Source: Batillaria attramentaria | Lineage: Eukaryota; Mollusca; Gastropoda; Batillariidae | DNA length: 64,000 bases | Assembly: GCA_018292915.2 (NCBI GenBank) | Contig: JACVVK020000337.1 | Coordinates: forward strand, 392,501 to 456,500 | Direction: 5' to 3' | Part shown: piece by piece, positions 1 through 9,612 of the stretch | How positions within the stretch are numbered: position 1 is the first letter of the stretch | How the letters are laid out: each line of letters starts with the position of its first letter | Program-made: the position numbers and the translations under genes | Notes under the pieces: generated by a model | What the model was told of the DNA's origin: nothing | Seen by the model: only the letters and a program-made list of their open reading frames with translations | Databases searched by the model: none

Positions 1-59
1 AAATGCTAAGCACTGAATGCAGTTAACTGACTGTAAGGAGGTACAGGCAGCTAAAACTA

Positions 60-385
60 ATGACGAAGAAGCGATCTTGCATTCTTGCAAAGAAGGTTGT
101 AGCATTCTTGGTTCCTGAAGCACTCCGCTTTAAAGTGCGTTGTAAGCGAGGAGCCAAAATTAACGACGAAGAAGCGGTCTTACAGTCTTGCAGTCTTGCA
201 AAGAAGGTTGTAGCACTCTTGGTTCCTGAAGCACTCCGCTTTAAAGTGCGTTGTAAGCGAGGAGCCAAAATTAACGACGAAGAAGCGGTCTTACAGTCTT
301 GCAGTCTTGCAAAGAAGGTTGTAGCACCCTTGGTTCCAGATGCACTCCGTTTTAAAGTGCGTTGTAAGCGAGGAGCAAAAAAATC
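60..385. repeat. Three-copy tandem repeat, unit about 103-111 bp
   Basis: Three units begin near 62, 165 and 276. Each carries the same 'gacgaagaagcg' start, a 'ttgcaaagaaggttgtagca' core and an imperfect hairpin made of GCACT and AGTGC around a short loop. The last two units are 111 bp, a multiple of three, so a 124-residue open frame runs through the array with Lys/Arg/Val-rich repeats. Both strands stay open, there is no splice or promoter context, and I read this as a minisatellite rather than a gene. Confidence 0.85.
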
Positions 386-440
386 TCTCTCAAGAAAAAA
401 GGGGTTTGGGGGAAGTCTTGTAAAAATCATCTAAGGGACA

Positions 441-795
441 AATAAAAGCGACATACAAGGGACAGAAACCACTTAAGTTTCACAAAGGACGGCACGGGTC
501 AACGTTTCGGCTTTCGCCTTCCTCAGGACACAAACAAATGGGACATAACTTCAACAAACAAAAGGCAACTCTGCGGACGTACTGGCATACACGGCGCGGG
601 GAGGGGGGGGGGGGTGAAATGAAATGAAACGGTGGGCGAGAAAAGGACCCGAAAACAATAGTAAAAAATATCACAACACAATAAAACGTTGACCCGTGCC
701 CTCCTTTGTGAAAGTTAAGTGGTTTCTGTCCCTTTTATGTCGCTTTTATTTGCTGAACTTGTAACCACTTCGCAGTCATTACCGTTTCCTTTTCT
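441..795. mobile_element. Fold-back mobile element J1 with 12-bp TSD
   Basis: Arms at about 459-504 and 687-735 are inverted copies of each other. A near-perfect direct repeat flanks the element, ATCTAAGGGACA at 429-440 and ATCTAACGGACA at 796-807, and I read it as a TSD. The right end after the arm (about 736-795) matches the right end of J2 (15151-15300) almost base for base and ends in a shared TTTCCTTTTCT. On the - strand, 526-505 contains CTGAGGA, a GGC-GAAA-GCC hairpin and GAAA, resembling a hammerhead ribozyme core. No protein is encoded. Penelope-like origin is an inference. Confidence 0.7.
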
Positions 796-1004
796 ATCTA
801 ACGGACACTCACATTCAATAATCACGCTCCACATTACATATAGTGTAGGGTGGGTGTATGAGGGTTTCACGCCATTGACTATATAGGCCTACACACACTA
901 CTGAGCGTTAGTTGAACAATGACTAATTATCATTTGTTCTGATCACAGTTGCAACAGTTGATACGCAGTAAGTGGATATATATGCGCAATAAACAAGTAG
1001 GCCT

Positions 1005-1290
1005 GGGCCCGTATGTAGAACTCGCGGTGTATTTAACCCACGGCTCCGGGCCTAACCCGGACTAGGACAAAAGATACCCCAAAATAAAATTATACTTAAA
1101 AAAAAGGAAGAGAAGAAAGAATGACAAAAATCCTTCTATAACGGCATAGGCACCTTGATGGAATGGACCCGCTTCCTGATTAAAAAAACAACAACAAAAA
1201 ACAGACAAATTTAACCCTAGAGCTAGTTTAGTTCGAGGTTAGACTCTAACCCGGGGCTAAACTCTCTAATCCCGACTTTTACATGCGGGC
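1005..1290 (+). mobile_element. TIR element K1 (MITE-like), about 286 bp
   Basis: The ends are imperfect inverted repeats of about 20-25 bp: GGGCCCGTATGTA at the left, and GCCCGCATGTAAAAGTCG read from the right. The body is closely similar, in opposite orientation, to 60400-60684. No transposase reading frame is visible, so this would be a non-autonomous DNA element. The target duplication is not clear. Confidence 0.7.
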
Positions 1291-1620
1291 TCTGGACTTG
1301 ACTGTAAACGCTCTGTACTTACTTCAACACTGTATCAGCTTGTGTTAGTAATATACCAGAACAATGTCACCACCGCCTGACCGAGACAAAAGCATGTAAC
1401 GCAAACTGAAGTATACATAACATGTTCCTGCGGCCATCTGTCTGATATCAAGTCTGTCACGTGTGTCGTGTTTCATTGTGAAAACAATACACGGCGGGCT
1501 TACAGTCACCGTCTACAGCACTGCGCCTGCTTAAAGTTCAACGTGGTAAGTATCATGAACTGTTTGCTCGATGCAAAAGGTTTCTTAACACACACATACG
1601 CATGCACGCACGCACAAGCC
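1291..1620. other. Stretch without recognisable feature
   Basis: I see no gene, repeat relative or splice-bounded open frame here. A 65-codon frame at 1468-1665 runs into poly-C and is not convincing. Confidence 0.5.
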
Positions 1621-1802
1621 CCCCCCCCCCCCCCCTCCCCGAATGATGCAGACTTCACGAGGTGAAGGCTTTTTTTTTTTTCTTTTCTTGGTTTTGTTGT
1701 TGTTGTTTTTGGGGGGTTGTTGCTGTTGTTCTTGTTTTTTATTTTCAGACGGAGTAGCTGACCCAAAACGGGGGGTGGGGGGGGGGTGGCGTGCGTGCGT
1801 GC

Positions 1803-1868
<66 letters not shown>

Positions 1869-1912
1869 CAGACAGAGTGCGTGAGTGACGGTGCGTGCGG
1901 GCGTGCGTGTGC
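1620..1912. repeat. Compound simple-sequence tract (C)n, (T)n/(TTG)n, (GC/GT)n, (GA)n
   Basis: Poly-C near 1620-1634, T/TTG-rich DNA at 1670-1745, G-rich DNA at 1770-1790, then GCGT, (GT)n at 1808-1849 and (GA)n at 1850-1868. Open frames in this stretch encode only Cys-Val, Thr-His or Arg-Glu repeats and are not genes. Confidence 0.9.
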
Positions 1913-1989
1913 CCCATAAGGGAGGGAAAGGGCTCTACAAAAAAAGTTTGTTTGTTTGGTCAGTGGTTTAAACATCCTGTTCAGGGCAA

Positions 1990-2082
1990 TATCAAGGACA
2001 ATGACAATGACAATGATCCTTTATTTATCAACGGTAAAGCTATTGGCACAGTTACCATTTTCAAACTTGCCGTTGCTACTCT
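1990..2082 (-). mobile_element. 3' end of a non-LTR element (E family)
   Basis: Read on the - strand, this stretch carries AGCAACGGCAAGTTTG, then TACCGTTGATAAATAAAGGATC and a (CATTGT)n-like tail. The same terminus occurs twice at 40.33-40.52 kb, and diverged versions end near 45.09 and 46.98 kb. The AATAAA just before a simple-repeat tail fits the 3' terminus of a retrotransposon. No coding part remains. Confidence 0.6.
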
Positions 2083-2815
2083 AAATTAAGGACGGCACTG
2101 TAAGCAAGATGGGCCATGGCCAGAAGACATCACTGCCACTGAATATACGGAACGATAAAGGTTCACGTACTAAAAATATCGTCTTGACCTAAATTCTACT
2201 GTAAGCCCCGAATAGCACGTGCCGCCTATACCGGCCGTAACACATGGGTCTTGTGTGACTCAGCCCCGACCTCTCCACATACAGATAGCTTCTAAAGATA
2301 CACTCGGCGGATGTTCGCATCTATCAAGCATGTGTATATCTTCTGAGGAGACTGTACCGCTGTTTTGACCCTCCTAAACATCCCGCCCCACCATCTCCCC
2401 CCCCCCCTTCCCCCTGCTCCCCCCCCTCCTTCCTCTTCCCTGCCTTAATCTTGTCGGAGCCCGGATGAGCTGGTGCAGAATATATCAAGTTGTCATGACG
2501 CCCGGCAGCAAATAATTCTCATCAGCCAACCGTGGTTGCGTGCAGGTATGCAGCGTTTTTGCCGGCTTGCCCTGCCTGGCTGACTCAGTCACTCAAGCGC
2601 GACCGCCGGGTTTAAAGACAGTTCTCTCTGCATGCTTCGTCCATATGCCCCGTCCGTCTGTGGGTATCGGAAGATCAACCAAAGACAGAGGAAGAGACAG
2701 ACAAACAGAAATAGACAGACAAGGCGTGCAGAGAAGGAAATGAAATAAAATGAAACTTTACAAGAACAAAAGATTAGTTGCAAAGACCTTTTCTTAAATC
2801 TTGTCCTTGCTAAAC
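2083..2815. other. Unassigned stretch
   Basis: This contains short C-rich tracts near 2395-2430 but no recognised repeat family or credible exon. Confidence 0.5.
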
Positions 2816-2816
2816 C

Positions 2817-2819
2817 GGC

Positions 2820-2886
<67 letters not shown>
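2817..2886. repeat. (GCAC)n-(CA)n microsatellite
   Basis: About 30 bp of GCAC repeats runs directly into about 33 bp of CA repeats. Confidence 0.95.
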
Positions 2887-3013
2887 GCATATATATCAGT
2901 ATTGTATACTTGCAAAATTCGCGCGATTGGAGGTTATCGCTGCGGCGGAGTCGCGGAACTGAACAATGAAGTTACTGAAATGGAGCTACTTCCCGTGGAC
3001 CAGTAACCCGTGA

Positions 3014-3044
<31 letters not shown>

Positions 3045-3732
3045 CTGCTGCTTTATACAATTATTTAGAAGCTAGCATATAAGGTCAGCTTGGGAGAGCG
3101 AGAGGGAGAGAGAGGCCAACAAAATGAAGAAGTGACTGATGCATTTTGTCATCCTCGGGCGGCCGGAAGAAGTCGCCATGTCATCTTTAGGGAATGTTCT
3201 TCCTAGCCACTTAGTCTCTATACGTGTTTTCAGTTCTGGTATCCACTGAGCATCGTGCGAACAACGTCTACGGAGATCATCCTGAACTCGCCCAGAAACG
3301 TCAGAAGTTTACCTAGACTGAAAGTACGGGCCGTTACGCTACTCCGGAATGTCAGACAGGAAGTTTTCTAATGAATTCTTTTTAAACCTTATTTGCAGAT
3401 GAAAGCAAGACTGGGCTCCCCTCTAGCGAGCATAAAATACATGTAATGTTCGCACAAAAATGCCACTTCCCTGTGTTAACCACGCTGCGCAAAAAAAAAA
3501 AAAAAAAAAAAAATGCACTGGCGACATTTGTGAAAAATATCAGTTGGAGTTGAGGATTGGCTGAGTTACCTGTGGAGGGAGAACGAGACGGACGTGGTGA
3601 GGGGAGTAGAGAAAGGTCGATAATGGTTGGGGGGCGGGGGGAGGTGGGTAGAGTTTTCACGGATTCAACGAGAGCGGAGAGAGGGGGGAGGGAGAAGGGG
3701 GGAGGAGGTAGGAGGAGGGAGAAGGGTTGGGT
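2887..3732. other. Unassigned stretch with short simple repeats
   Basis: A (GACA)n tract lies at about 3015-3044, a poly-A run at 3490-3512 and purine-rich DNA at 3570-3730. No exon is supported. Confidence 0.55.
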
Positions 3733-3906
3733 GTTTAAGGGTTAACGTAAACGTCCTTTTCCACCACATACGGGTGATATCAAAGACGGGGCAACGAGGA
3801 AAAGACCAACACGAATATTCGGCCCCAGCCAGGATTCGAACTCGCGACCCGAGCACTGAAACTCCAATGCTCTACCGCTCTACCAATGCCCGGCCAGCTC
3901 CCCGGG
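3733..3906 (-). mobile_element. SINE-1 copy (tRNA-derived SINE)
   Basis: SINE-1 read in its sense direction begins GGGGAGCCGGGGTGGCCG, has a tRNA-like A box (TGGCCGAATGG) and B box (GAGTTCGAATCCC), a conserved body with TTGCCCCGTCTTTGATATCA and GGAAAAGGACGTTAAAC, and a CACCCA-rich tail. This is a diverged full-length copy. Purine-rich flanks hide any TSD. Confidence 0.85.
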
Positions 3907-4143
3907 AGGGAAGAGGGGGTGCATGGGGGGTGGGGGTGTAGGGGGGGGGGGATGGTGGTGGGGGAGGTAAGAGTTTAACGGATTAGCTGGCTGAAATACT
4001 CTTCAGCTCCAGTGGTGACAAACGGTGCCGCTCTCCCGGCATAAATTATCACGCCATAATTATTCCCCCTTATTCAAGATGTCGCCATAAAGGCCCCGGC
4101 AGATGTCACCACTGGTCCCCGTTTACATACGCGTGCCGTAACA

Positions 4144-4329
4144 ATGTCAGCCGCTCTGTCTCAGGAAAACCGTGTCGAGTTTATCAGTGTCGGACAAGAA
4201 ACAGATCTCTGCCTCTTATTGGATCTGACTGTCGCCGTCGAGGAATATCGGCGGATGGAAGCTGGGATGAAGGATGTTGGCAGCGAAAGGAAGCTGACAC
4301 AAGCTGAGACCCGACTTCGGAAGGATTCG
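4144..4329 (+). CDS. Candidate first coding exon, unknown protein
   Basis: An ATG opens a 62-codon frame that begins MSAALSQENRVEF and ends ..RLRKDS exactly at a TTCG|GTAAGT junction, a textbook splice donor in phase 0. The product is acidic and basic by turns, with a hydrophobic CLLLDLT stretch near residues 23-29 and charged helix-like segments (EEYRRME, TQAETRLRK). It lacks the low-complexity bias of most other open frames here and does not match any repeat family I see elsewhere in the window. The frame closes nine bases after the donor, as expected if translation ran into an intron. I do not recognise the family, and no downstream partner exon on the + strand was found. It could be a real first exon or a chance frame. 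Confidence 0.45.
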
Positions 4330-4384
4330 GTAAGTTCCGGCTGAAGTACGGGAATTTCCGTAGGCTACACAACATAGATAGGGT

Positions 4385-4563
4385 CGGTGAATGGGTGGGT
4401 GGGTGTTTAGGAGTTTAACGTCCTTTTACACCACGTAAGGGTGATATCAACGACGGGGCAACGATGAAAAAGCCAGCACAAATACTTGGCCCCAGCCGGG
4501 ATTCGGACTCACGACCCGAGCACTGAGAGTTCAACGCTCTACCATTCGGCTCTCCCGGCTCCC
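4385..4563 (-). mobile_element. SINE-1 copy with diverged 15-bp TSD
   Basis: Complete copy with B-box complement near 4500 and tail GGTGGGTGGGTG at the left. Flanks CAACATAGATAGGGT (4370-4384) and CAACACAGACAGGGA (4564-4578) differ at three of 15 positions, consistent with an old TSD. It starts about 55 bp after the donor of the candidate exon at 4144-4329. Confidence 0.88.
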
Positions 4564-4675
4564 CAACACAGACAGGGATGTCAAAGAAAATGCTATATAC
4601 TCCTATTAAACATAATGCTGCGGAATAATGCACCCTAGAAAGTCTTTCAAATTCACCCAAAAACTCACAAAAACC

Positions 4676-5345
4676 CAGCAGCCAAAGACTCATGTGTAGA
4701 GTAAATTTCAACATATTCCAACATTACGGTTTTGTTTTTTTGTTTGTTTGTTTGTTGTTGGTTTTTTGTTTGGTTTTTTTTCGCCAGCAGCGACCAAGCT
4801 ATGGGAGCGAGCGGGACAGGAACCAGTGGCCAAGCAGATCCTGCGAAGGAAGTGGGGCTGGATTGGACACACCCTCAGGAAGCCAGCATCCAGCACCACA
4901 CGCCAAGCCTTGACATGGAACCCGCATGGGAAAAGGAAGAGAGGCCGGCCTCGCAACAGCTGGAGGCGGGACACTGACGCAGAACTATGCAAGCTGGGGA
5001 TCAACTGGACTGGAGTGGCAAGAGTAGCCCAGACCAGAGTGCGATGGCGAAGGGTCGTCGATGGCCTATGCTCCACTTGGAGCCATGGGTCTTAGTAGTA
5101 GTAGTAGTAGTAGCGACCACGTACCCCCTCATTCCTCGTCTGCTTGCTCTTGTACCAGCCGCGCATGAATACAAAATTAAGTCCACACGCCAGGCTCATT
5201 TTTCACTATTTTCACTATTACCTGGCATGAAACTTATTTTCAAAGCCAATAAAAAGCCCAACGTCGCCATTTTTTACTCTGCAAACAAATTTAAAAAGGG
5301 GCAAAAATCTTGTACTAGATTTAGCGAAAAGGTTACTACATGCTG
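4676..5345 (+). repeat. Dispersed family G, copy 1, interrupted by a LINE end
   Basis: 4676-4735 and 5112-5345 together match 29262-29563 in reverse orientation, including AGCAGCGACCAC and CCTCATTCCT. Copy 2 is continuous across the point where copy 1 is interrupted by the insertion at 4797-5111. Function and class of the family are unknown. Confidence 0.75.
4797..5111 (+). mobile_element. 5'-truncated non-LTR retrotransposon: C-terminal end of reverse transcriptase ORF
   Basis: The frame reads KLWERAGQEP..ILRRKWGWIGHTLRKP..RQALTWNPHGKRKRGRP..WRRD, the usual C-terminal tail of endonuclease/reverse-transcriptase polyproteins of RTE- and jockey-like LINEs. It ends ..WSHGS at a TAG that also begins the (TAG)n 3' tail. 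AGCGACCA lies on both sides (4789-4796 and 5112-5119), and the uninterrupted family G copy at 29.3-29.6 kb has this sequence once, so it is a TSD. The catalytic reverse-transcriptase core is missing, so the copy is dead. Clade assignment is from memory of motif style and is tentative. Confidence 0.8.
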
Positions 5346-5371
5346 CGGAAGCTGTTACCGTTGTGTGTAAC

Positions 5372-5668
5372 CTGTAACACGCCCGGAAGGTCTCGTTTTG
5401 AAGTGTTATTACACGCGGGATATACTCCCCAGCTCAATACACTCCGGGGCATTTCCCGCGTTAAGCTGGATGTGCACCCTCTAGTCTAAGCCACATACAG
5501 ACTAACGATTTGTTTAATTAGTGGAGTGTTTCCAGCTTGGGAGTAAATCTTGCGTGTGAGGGTGAAGTATGTGTGGCTTAAACTGGAGGGAGTACATCCA
5601 GCTTTATAAAGCGAGGAGTGCCCCGGAGTATGTGGAGCTTGGGAGTTAATCCAGCGTGTTACACCTGA
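5372..5668. mobile_element. Fold-back element with inverted arms of about 100 bp
   Basis: Left arm 5399-5501 and right arm 5569-5668 are imperfect inverted copies. Shared blocks are AAGCTGGATGT, CACTCCGGGGCA or its match, and TAAGCCACA(CA)TAC. The outermost sequence is TGTAACACGC at the left and GTGTTACA at the right. The spacer is about 66 bp. Nothing coding is visible. It is probably a MITE or fold-back transposon. Confidence 0.75.
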
Positions 5669-5940
5669 CATAGAAGCTAGTTTTAATCTCCGCTGGCAGA
5701 TTCGTTTACTTGTCATAGAAGCCTGGGTCGGTCAGAAGGGCAGTAATCAGGTTTGGATTTCCAAATGAGTTGCCTTTTCCTGAATACATTAATCTGATCT
5801 GATTTGTCGGAGTGCAATATGCTGCAGACAAAAACAGCATCTCAATATAATTATAACACACCTGACTTCAGCTGGTGTTTCATATCAACAATGGAGGTTG
5901 TTATGGGAGGCAGAACAGCACACGCGTATACGGGCTTCGT
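5669..5940. other. Unassigned stretch
   Basis: No feature recognised. Confidence 0.5.
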
Positions 5941-6055
5941 ACAGTTTATGTTTCAGCCCGAAAAATCCACCTGAGATACGAGGCAGTGTGCGTGCTGCCC
6001 CCTCTTCCACCCCGTGCAAGCACGTGATTTTTCGGGCTGAACTCCACCCTGCGTA
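5941..6055. repeat. Dispersed hairpin repeat H1
   Basis: CAGCCCGAAAAATC near 5953 and GATTTTTCGGGCTGA near 6029 form an inverted repeat. A related copy with the same TTCAGCCCGA arm and TTCGGGCTTAACTC arm is at 17362-17485. Confidence 0.6.
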
Positions 6056-6768
6056 GGGTTCTCGTCAGCAGACTGCAACCATTACAAACTCACCCACAAA
6101 CTGACACAATCGCCATTACCAAAGATTTCACCATTACAATCAGAAAGCAACATTCTCCCCCCCCCCCAATTTTCAGCCTCCCCCCCCCCCCCCCTGCCGG
6201 GCGTTCCCCGCACGCTTCTCTACTCACCAAGCATTTAATTTTCAAACATAAAAAGGATTTTGACATAAAAAAAGGTTTCAGACACAAAAAGGACTTAGAA
6301 AGCACTGCACGACGCACTTAACTCGTTTGGTGCTCTGATGCTCGGAGTACGATAATTTTCGAGTCACAAAGACAGCAGTGTATGCCAAACTGAGAGTCTG
6401 ATGGCAGCCGTTCGGGACAGAGACAGGGGTTTTGGGAGGTATGGGGGGAGGGGGGAGGGGAAGGGACGGGAGGGGCGGAAAGGGGAGGGGAGGGGGTTTG
6501 AGGGGTTGAGGGGAGGGATATTAAGGATATACCGGTAGCGCAAGACTGCATGCTCTGATTACCCAAGCAGAAGTGCGAAGAAGCCGCGAGTGCAGAGGTG
6601 TGAAATGGAGCCGAGCTCGGCAGAAGTCTCAACACGGATGGCTGGCATACAACAGAGTGGGAGAACTTTTCATCGAGTGTGCTTAATCTGTGCATTAGAA
6701 TGATGTGACGTGAAAGTTGCCCTTGCTCTAGCAACATTTTTGAAAGCGAGTAGGACGGTATAATGTGC
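6056..6768. other. Unassigned stretch with G- and C-rich tracts
   Basis: Poly-C at 6150-6195 and a G-rich tract at about 6435-6515 with several runs of four or more G. No exon is supported. Confidence 0.55.
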
Positions 6769-6772
6769 GTGC

Positions 6773-6847
<75 letters not shown>
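6769..6847. repeat. (GT)n microsatellite
   Basis: About 70 bp of nearly pure GT preceded by GCGT units. Confidence 0.97.
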
Positions 6848-6849
<2 letters not shown>

Positions 6850-7036
6850 CTGTTTCAGAGGTTTCATAGATGATTGCGCGTTCCTGTGTATAGATTATGT
6901 GTATGTTGTACATATTTTATCTGTTCTGTGTATAATCATGTGGTCTTGGGTTGTTTGATTTTTTTGGTATCCTCCATACCCCAAAAGGGGAAAAAAGGAA
7001 AGTAAAATCTTGAATCTTGAGTCATAAGGTAGCATC

Positions 7037-7375
7037 TGAAACCATTGTGGTGAATCTGGCCTGTGTATAAGTTGTTCTAGAAGTCAGTGTACCGCGTACT
7101 GAGCAGACGACTTTATTTGGTTGCGGACTGAGGACCAGATAGACGGCGCTGATTGGTTGCTATTTTTAAAAAGATTTTCGAGTCCAGTCTGCTCAGGAGC
7201 GGGCCGTGAGCTCAAAGAAAATCCTATCTCTCTAAAAGTAGAATCCACAAAGTCCCCCAAACGGCCGCAATGGCCAAATGAAAAATCCTTCTATCGGGCA
7301 AATAACCTTTGAGCTTCGAACCCAGCTGTTTTCCACCTCGGCGGCGCCAGGAACATAGAAGTTTTAATCTGGTGA
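7037..7375 (+). repeat. Dispersed family F, copy 1
   Basis: Matches 39595-39945 over about 340 bp, with nearly identical blocks such as GTACCGCGTACTGAGCAGA and TTGGTTGCGGACTGAGGACC. Both copies open a frame starting MRTEDQ(I/L)DGADWLLFL and both keep a PQWPNE/SQWPNE block, but the middle diverges and there is no splice context. Confidence 0.8.
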
Positions 7376-7385
7376 ACGGGAGGGT

Positions 7386-7775
7386 GGGTGGCTGGCTGTT
7401 TGGTGGTTTAACGTCCTTTTCCACCACTACCTAGTTGTAATTGCTATTTGTTTTCTACGCTTTTTTGTAATCGGGAGTTCGAGAAATTAGCATGAAGGTG
7501 CAGCGTCTCCTGCATGTCCTGGGTTTATATTGCCCCGTAGACCAGTTTGCATCCTTTGTCCAACGTTACATTTTTTTTTTTTCATGTAGTGCAGGCACAC
7601 TCAGCCGCGAATTAGTCTTTGTGGTTTGCACGGCTTTAAGCCCTAAATAAAAACTCACTCACTCCCCTTTTCCACCACATACGGGTGTTATCAAAGACGG
7701 GACAACAATGAAAAAGCCTGCACAAATATTTGGCCCCAGCCGGGATACGAACTCACGACCCGAGCACCGGAATGA
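7386..7775 (-). mobile_element. SINE-1 copy split by a nested insertion
   Basis: 7386-7427 holds the tail side and 7666-7775 holds the rest through the B box and part of the A-box side, where the copy is cut off. The two parts are separated by the 238-bp insertion at 7428-7665. Confidence 0.85.
7428..7665 (+). mobile_element. 238-bp element inserted in a SINE, with 13-bp TSD
   Basis: CCTTTTCCACCAC occurs at 7415-7427 and again at 7666-7678, an exact 13-bp duplication of SINE-1 sequence. The right end reads CGGCTTTAAGCCCTAAATAAA then an (ACTC)n tail, a retroposon-like 3' end. The segment AGCCGCGAATTAGTCTTTG to TTAAGCCCTA has a - strand relative at 28622-28690. No open frame, so it is a SINE or truncated LINE. 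Confidence 0.8.
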
Positions 7776-8377
7776 CAACGGGAGGAATTAGGATAATAAT
7801 AATAATAATAATGTTTCACATAGGGAACCTTGACACTGACACTCCAGCATACAATACTATCAGCCCAAACAATGTAAACATCACATTGAACTTCACACAG
7901 CACAACAGCTCAACGTATGTAAACATTTCAACAGCATTAGCCAACAGACTACTATTCGGAAAGACGAGCCATCAATTCACTTCTCGCAAAACTGCAAGGT
8001 AAGATCCTCTCCACTACAAGAACATGAAGACACTATTTCGTTCCTGTCCTATACCCATAGCCAGACTTTCTGGCGACGCTGCGACAAGCAGGGTACACGT
8101 AAGTTCAGGATGTTCAAACAAGTCCTAACCTGATATCAACCCGGTGCTGTCACTCTGTCAGCTAGAGAATGGCGACTGAAATATATGTCTTTCTTGGAGT
8201 TGTACCTGCACCAAAAGAGGGGATCTGTCGACCGTGCAATAAGATCCGCCCCGCTCCACGGTCGACTGAGCACGCACACTGTGGGCTCCGTGGCTGTGAA
8301 AGATGAGCCTTGGGTAATCTCTCCGGGTAGTCAGATACCATGCCACGCTACCCTGAATGAAACGCTACCCGTGTTTT
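7776..8377. other. Unassigned stretch beginning with (AAT)n
   Basis: A (ATA)n tract at 7793-7812 could be the tail of a retroelement lying on the - strand. No coding sequence is recognised. Confidence 0.45.
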
Positions 8378-8870
8378 CATGGTATACCTATCGGCCATGA
8401 TACAACTCGGGCCATAAAGAAGGGTAGCAACCCCCTCCCCCTATCCAACACCACCCGGATCCCCCTACAACCACCCCTCATCGTATACCTACGGCCACGA
8501 TACTATTCGGCTATAATGATAAAGAAGTGTAGCCACCACCACCACCCCCCCCCCCCTCCTCTTCCCCTCTACAATCACGTACCCTCATCATATACCCATG
8601 CTCCACGCAGCTCGCTTCGGCAGTGGCGTCACCACCGTCTAGTGGTGAGATGAGAAGCAAAATCGCCGCGCGCAGTTTCAGCATATACCTACGGCCATGA
8701 TACATTCGGCCATGCACAAACAAGTGTAGCCACTGCCCCTCCCACCTCCTCCTACAACCAGCAACAACCCCCAACACCTCATCACCACCCACAAACAACA
8801 CCCCAGCACCCATCCCTACACCCCCCCCCCCACACCCCATCCCCCACCTTACCACCTATAATCACACGCT
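8378..8870. repeat. Diverged tandem repeat, about three units
   Basis: A TATACCTA(C/T)(C/G)GGCCA(C/T)GATAC block recurs near 8382, 8485 and 8684, each followed by AAGTGTAGC-like sequence and a C-rich segment. The C-rich parts account for the Gly-rich and Pro-rich open frames. Confidence 0.6.
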
Positions 8871-9221
8871 CTGCAGACTTGAAATGAATGCCGCGTGATG
8901 TGGAATGCGATCCATATACGACAAAACACACATACACCCACGCACAAAATTCACCAAATATTTCACGTGAAAAATACGAGAGTCCTATACCGGATCCTCA
9001 GGGAGCTCAGACAAGTGAAAACCATTCATCAAGAATTCTTACACGCGCTCTTTCCATATTCATTAGGCGTCACAGAAGCAAACTTATATATGTTTTGGAA
9101 CAGTGCGCCCGTACGCTAAAAAAATTAATAGTCTACCATAATGATTCGTAAAGCTCTGAATGCGAAACAGCGCCGTCTGAAGGTTTTATGAACCGGCGAG
9201 AATTCGAATTCTGTTCAGCCG

Positions 9222-9245
9222 TGACCGTGACCGTCGTCGTCGTCG

Positions 9246-9286
<41 letters not shown>

Positions 9287-9305
9287 GCTGCTGTTGCTGC
9301 TGTAG
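9222..9305. repeat. (GTC)n-(TTG)n trinucleotide tract
   Basis: About 80 bp of GTC then TTG/TGC repeats. Confidence 0.95.
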
Positions 9306-9344
9306 CTCCTAAGCTGAAAACTCCCAAGTTCATCCCCTTGCATG

Positions 9345-9445
9345 AGAGGATTGCACGTGTGACCGTTTCCCATTGCCTCGCCACATGGAATTTCAATGCG
9401 CGGGTCGTGAGTTCGAATCCCGGCTGGGTTGCAAACATTACTGCA
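9345..9445 (+). mobile_element. tRNA-like fragment related to SINE-1
   Basis: Contains GGGTCGTGAGTTCGAATCCCGGCTGG, shared with the SINE-1 B-box region, but the downstream body differs. It may be a different SINE using a similar tRNA head. Confidence 0.5.
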
Positions 9446-9612
9446 AGCTTTTCTCTTCTTCGCCCTTCTTTAATGTTATCCTTTCGTTCTTGTGGTGGTG
9501 AAAGGGACTGAAACCAGGAAAAACAAAACAAAAACACAGCCGACCAAATCAACTGTTTTCAGCGAATGCATGGCAAGTGAAAGAGTATGCATTCTTCCTT
9601 CACTATACGATT

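Noticed and set aside
505..526. Confirmed active hammerhead ribozyme
   Set aside because: The core motif is close, but there is an extra base before stem II and no convincing stem I or cleavage-site pairing. It is kept only as a resemblance in the J element finding.
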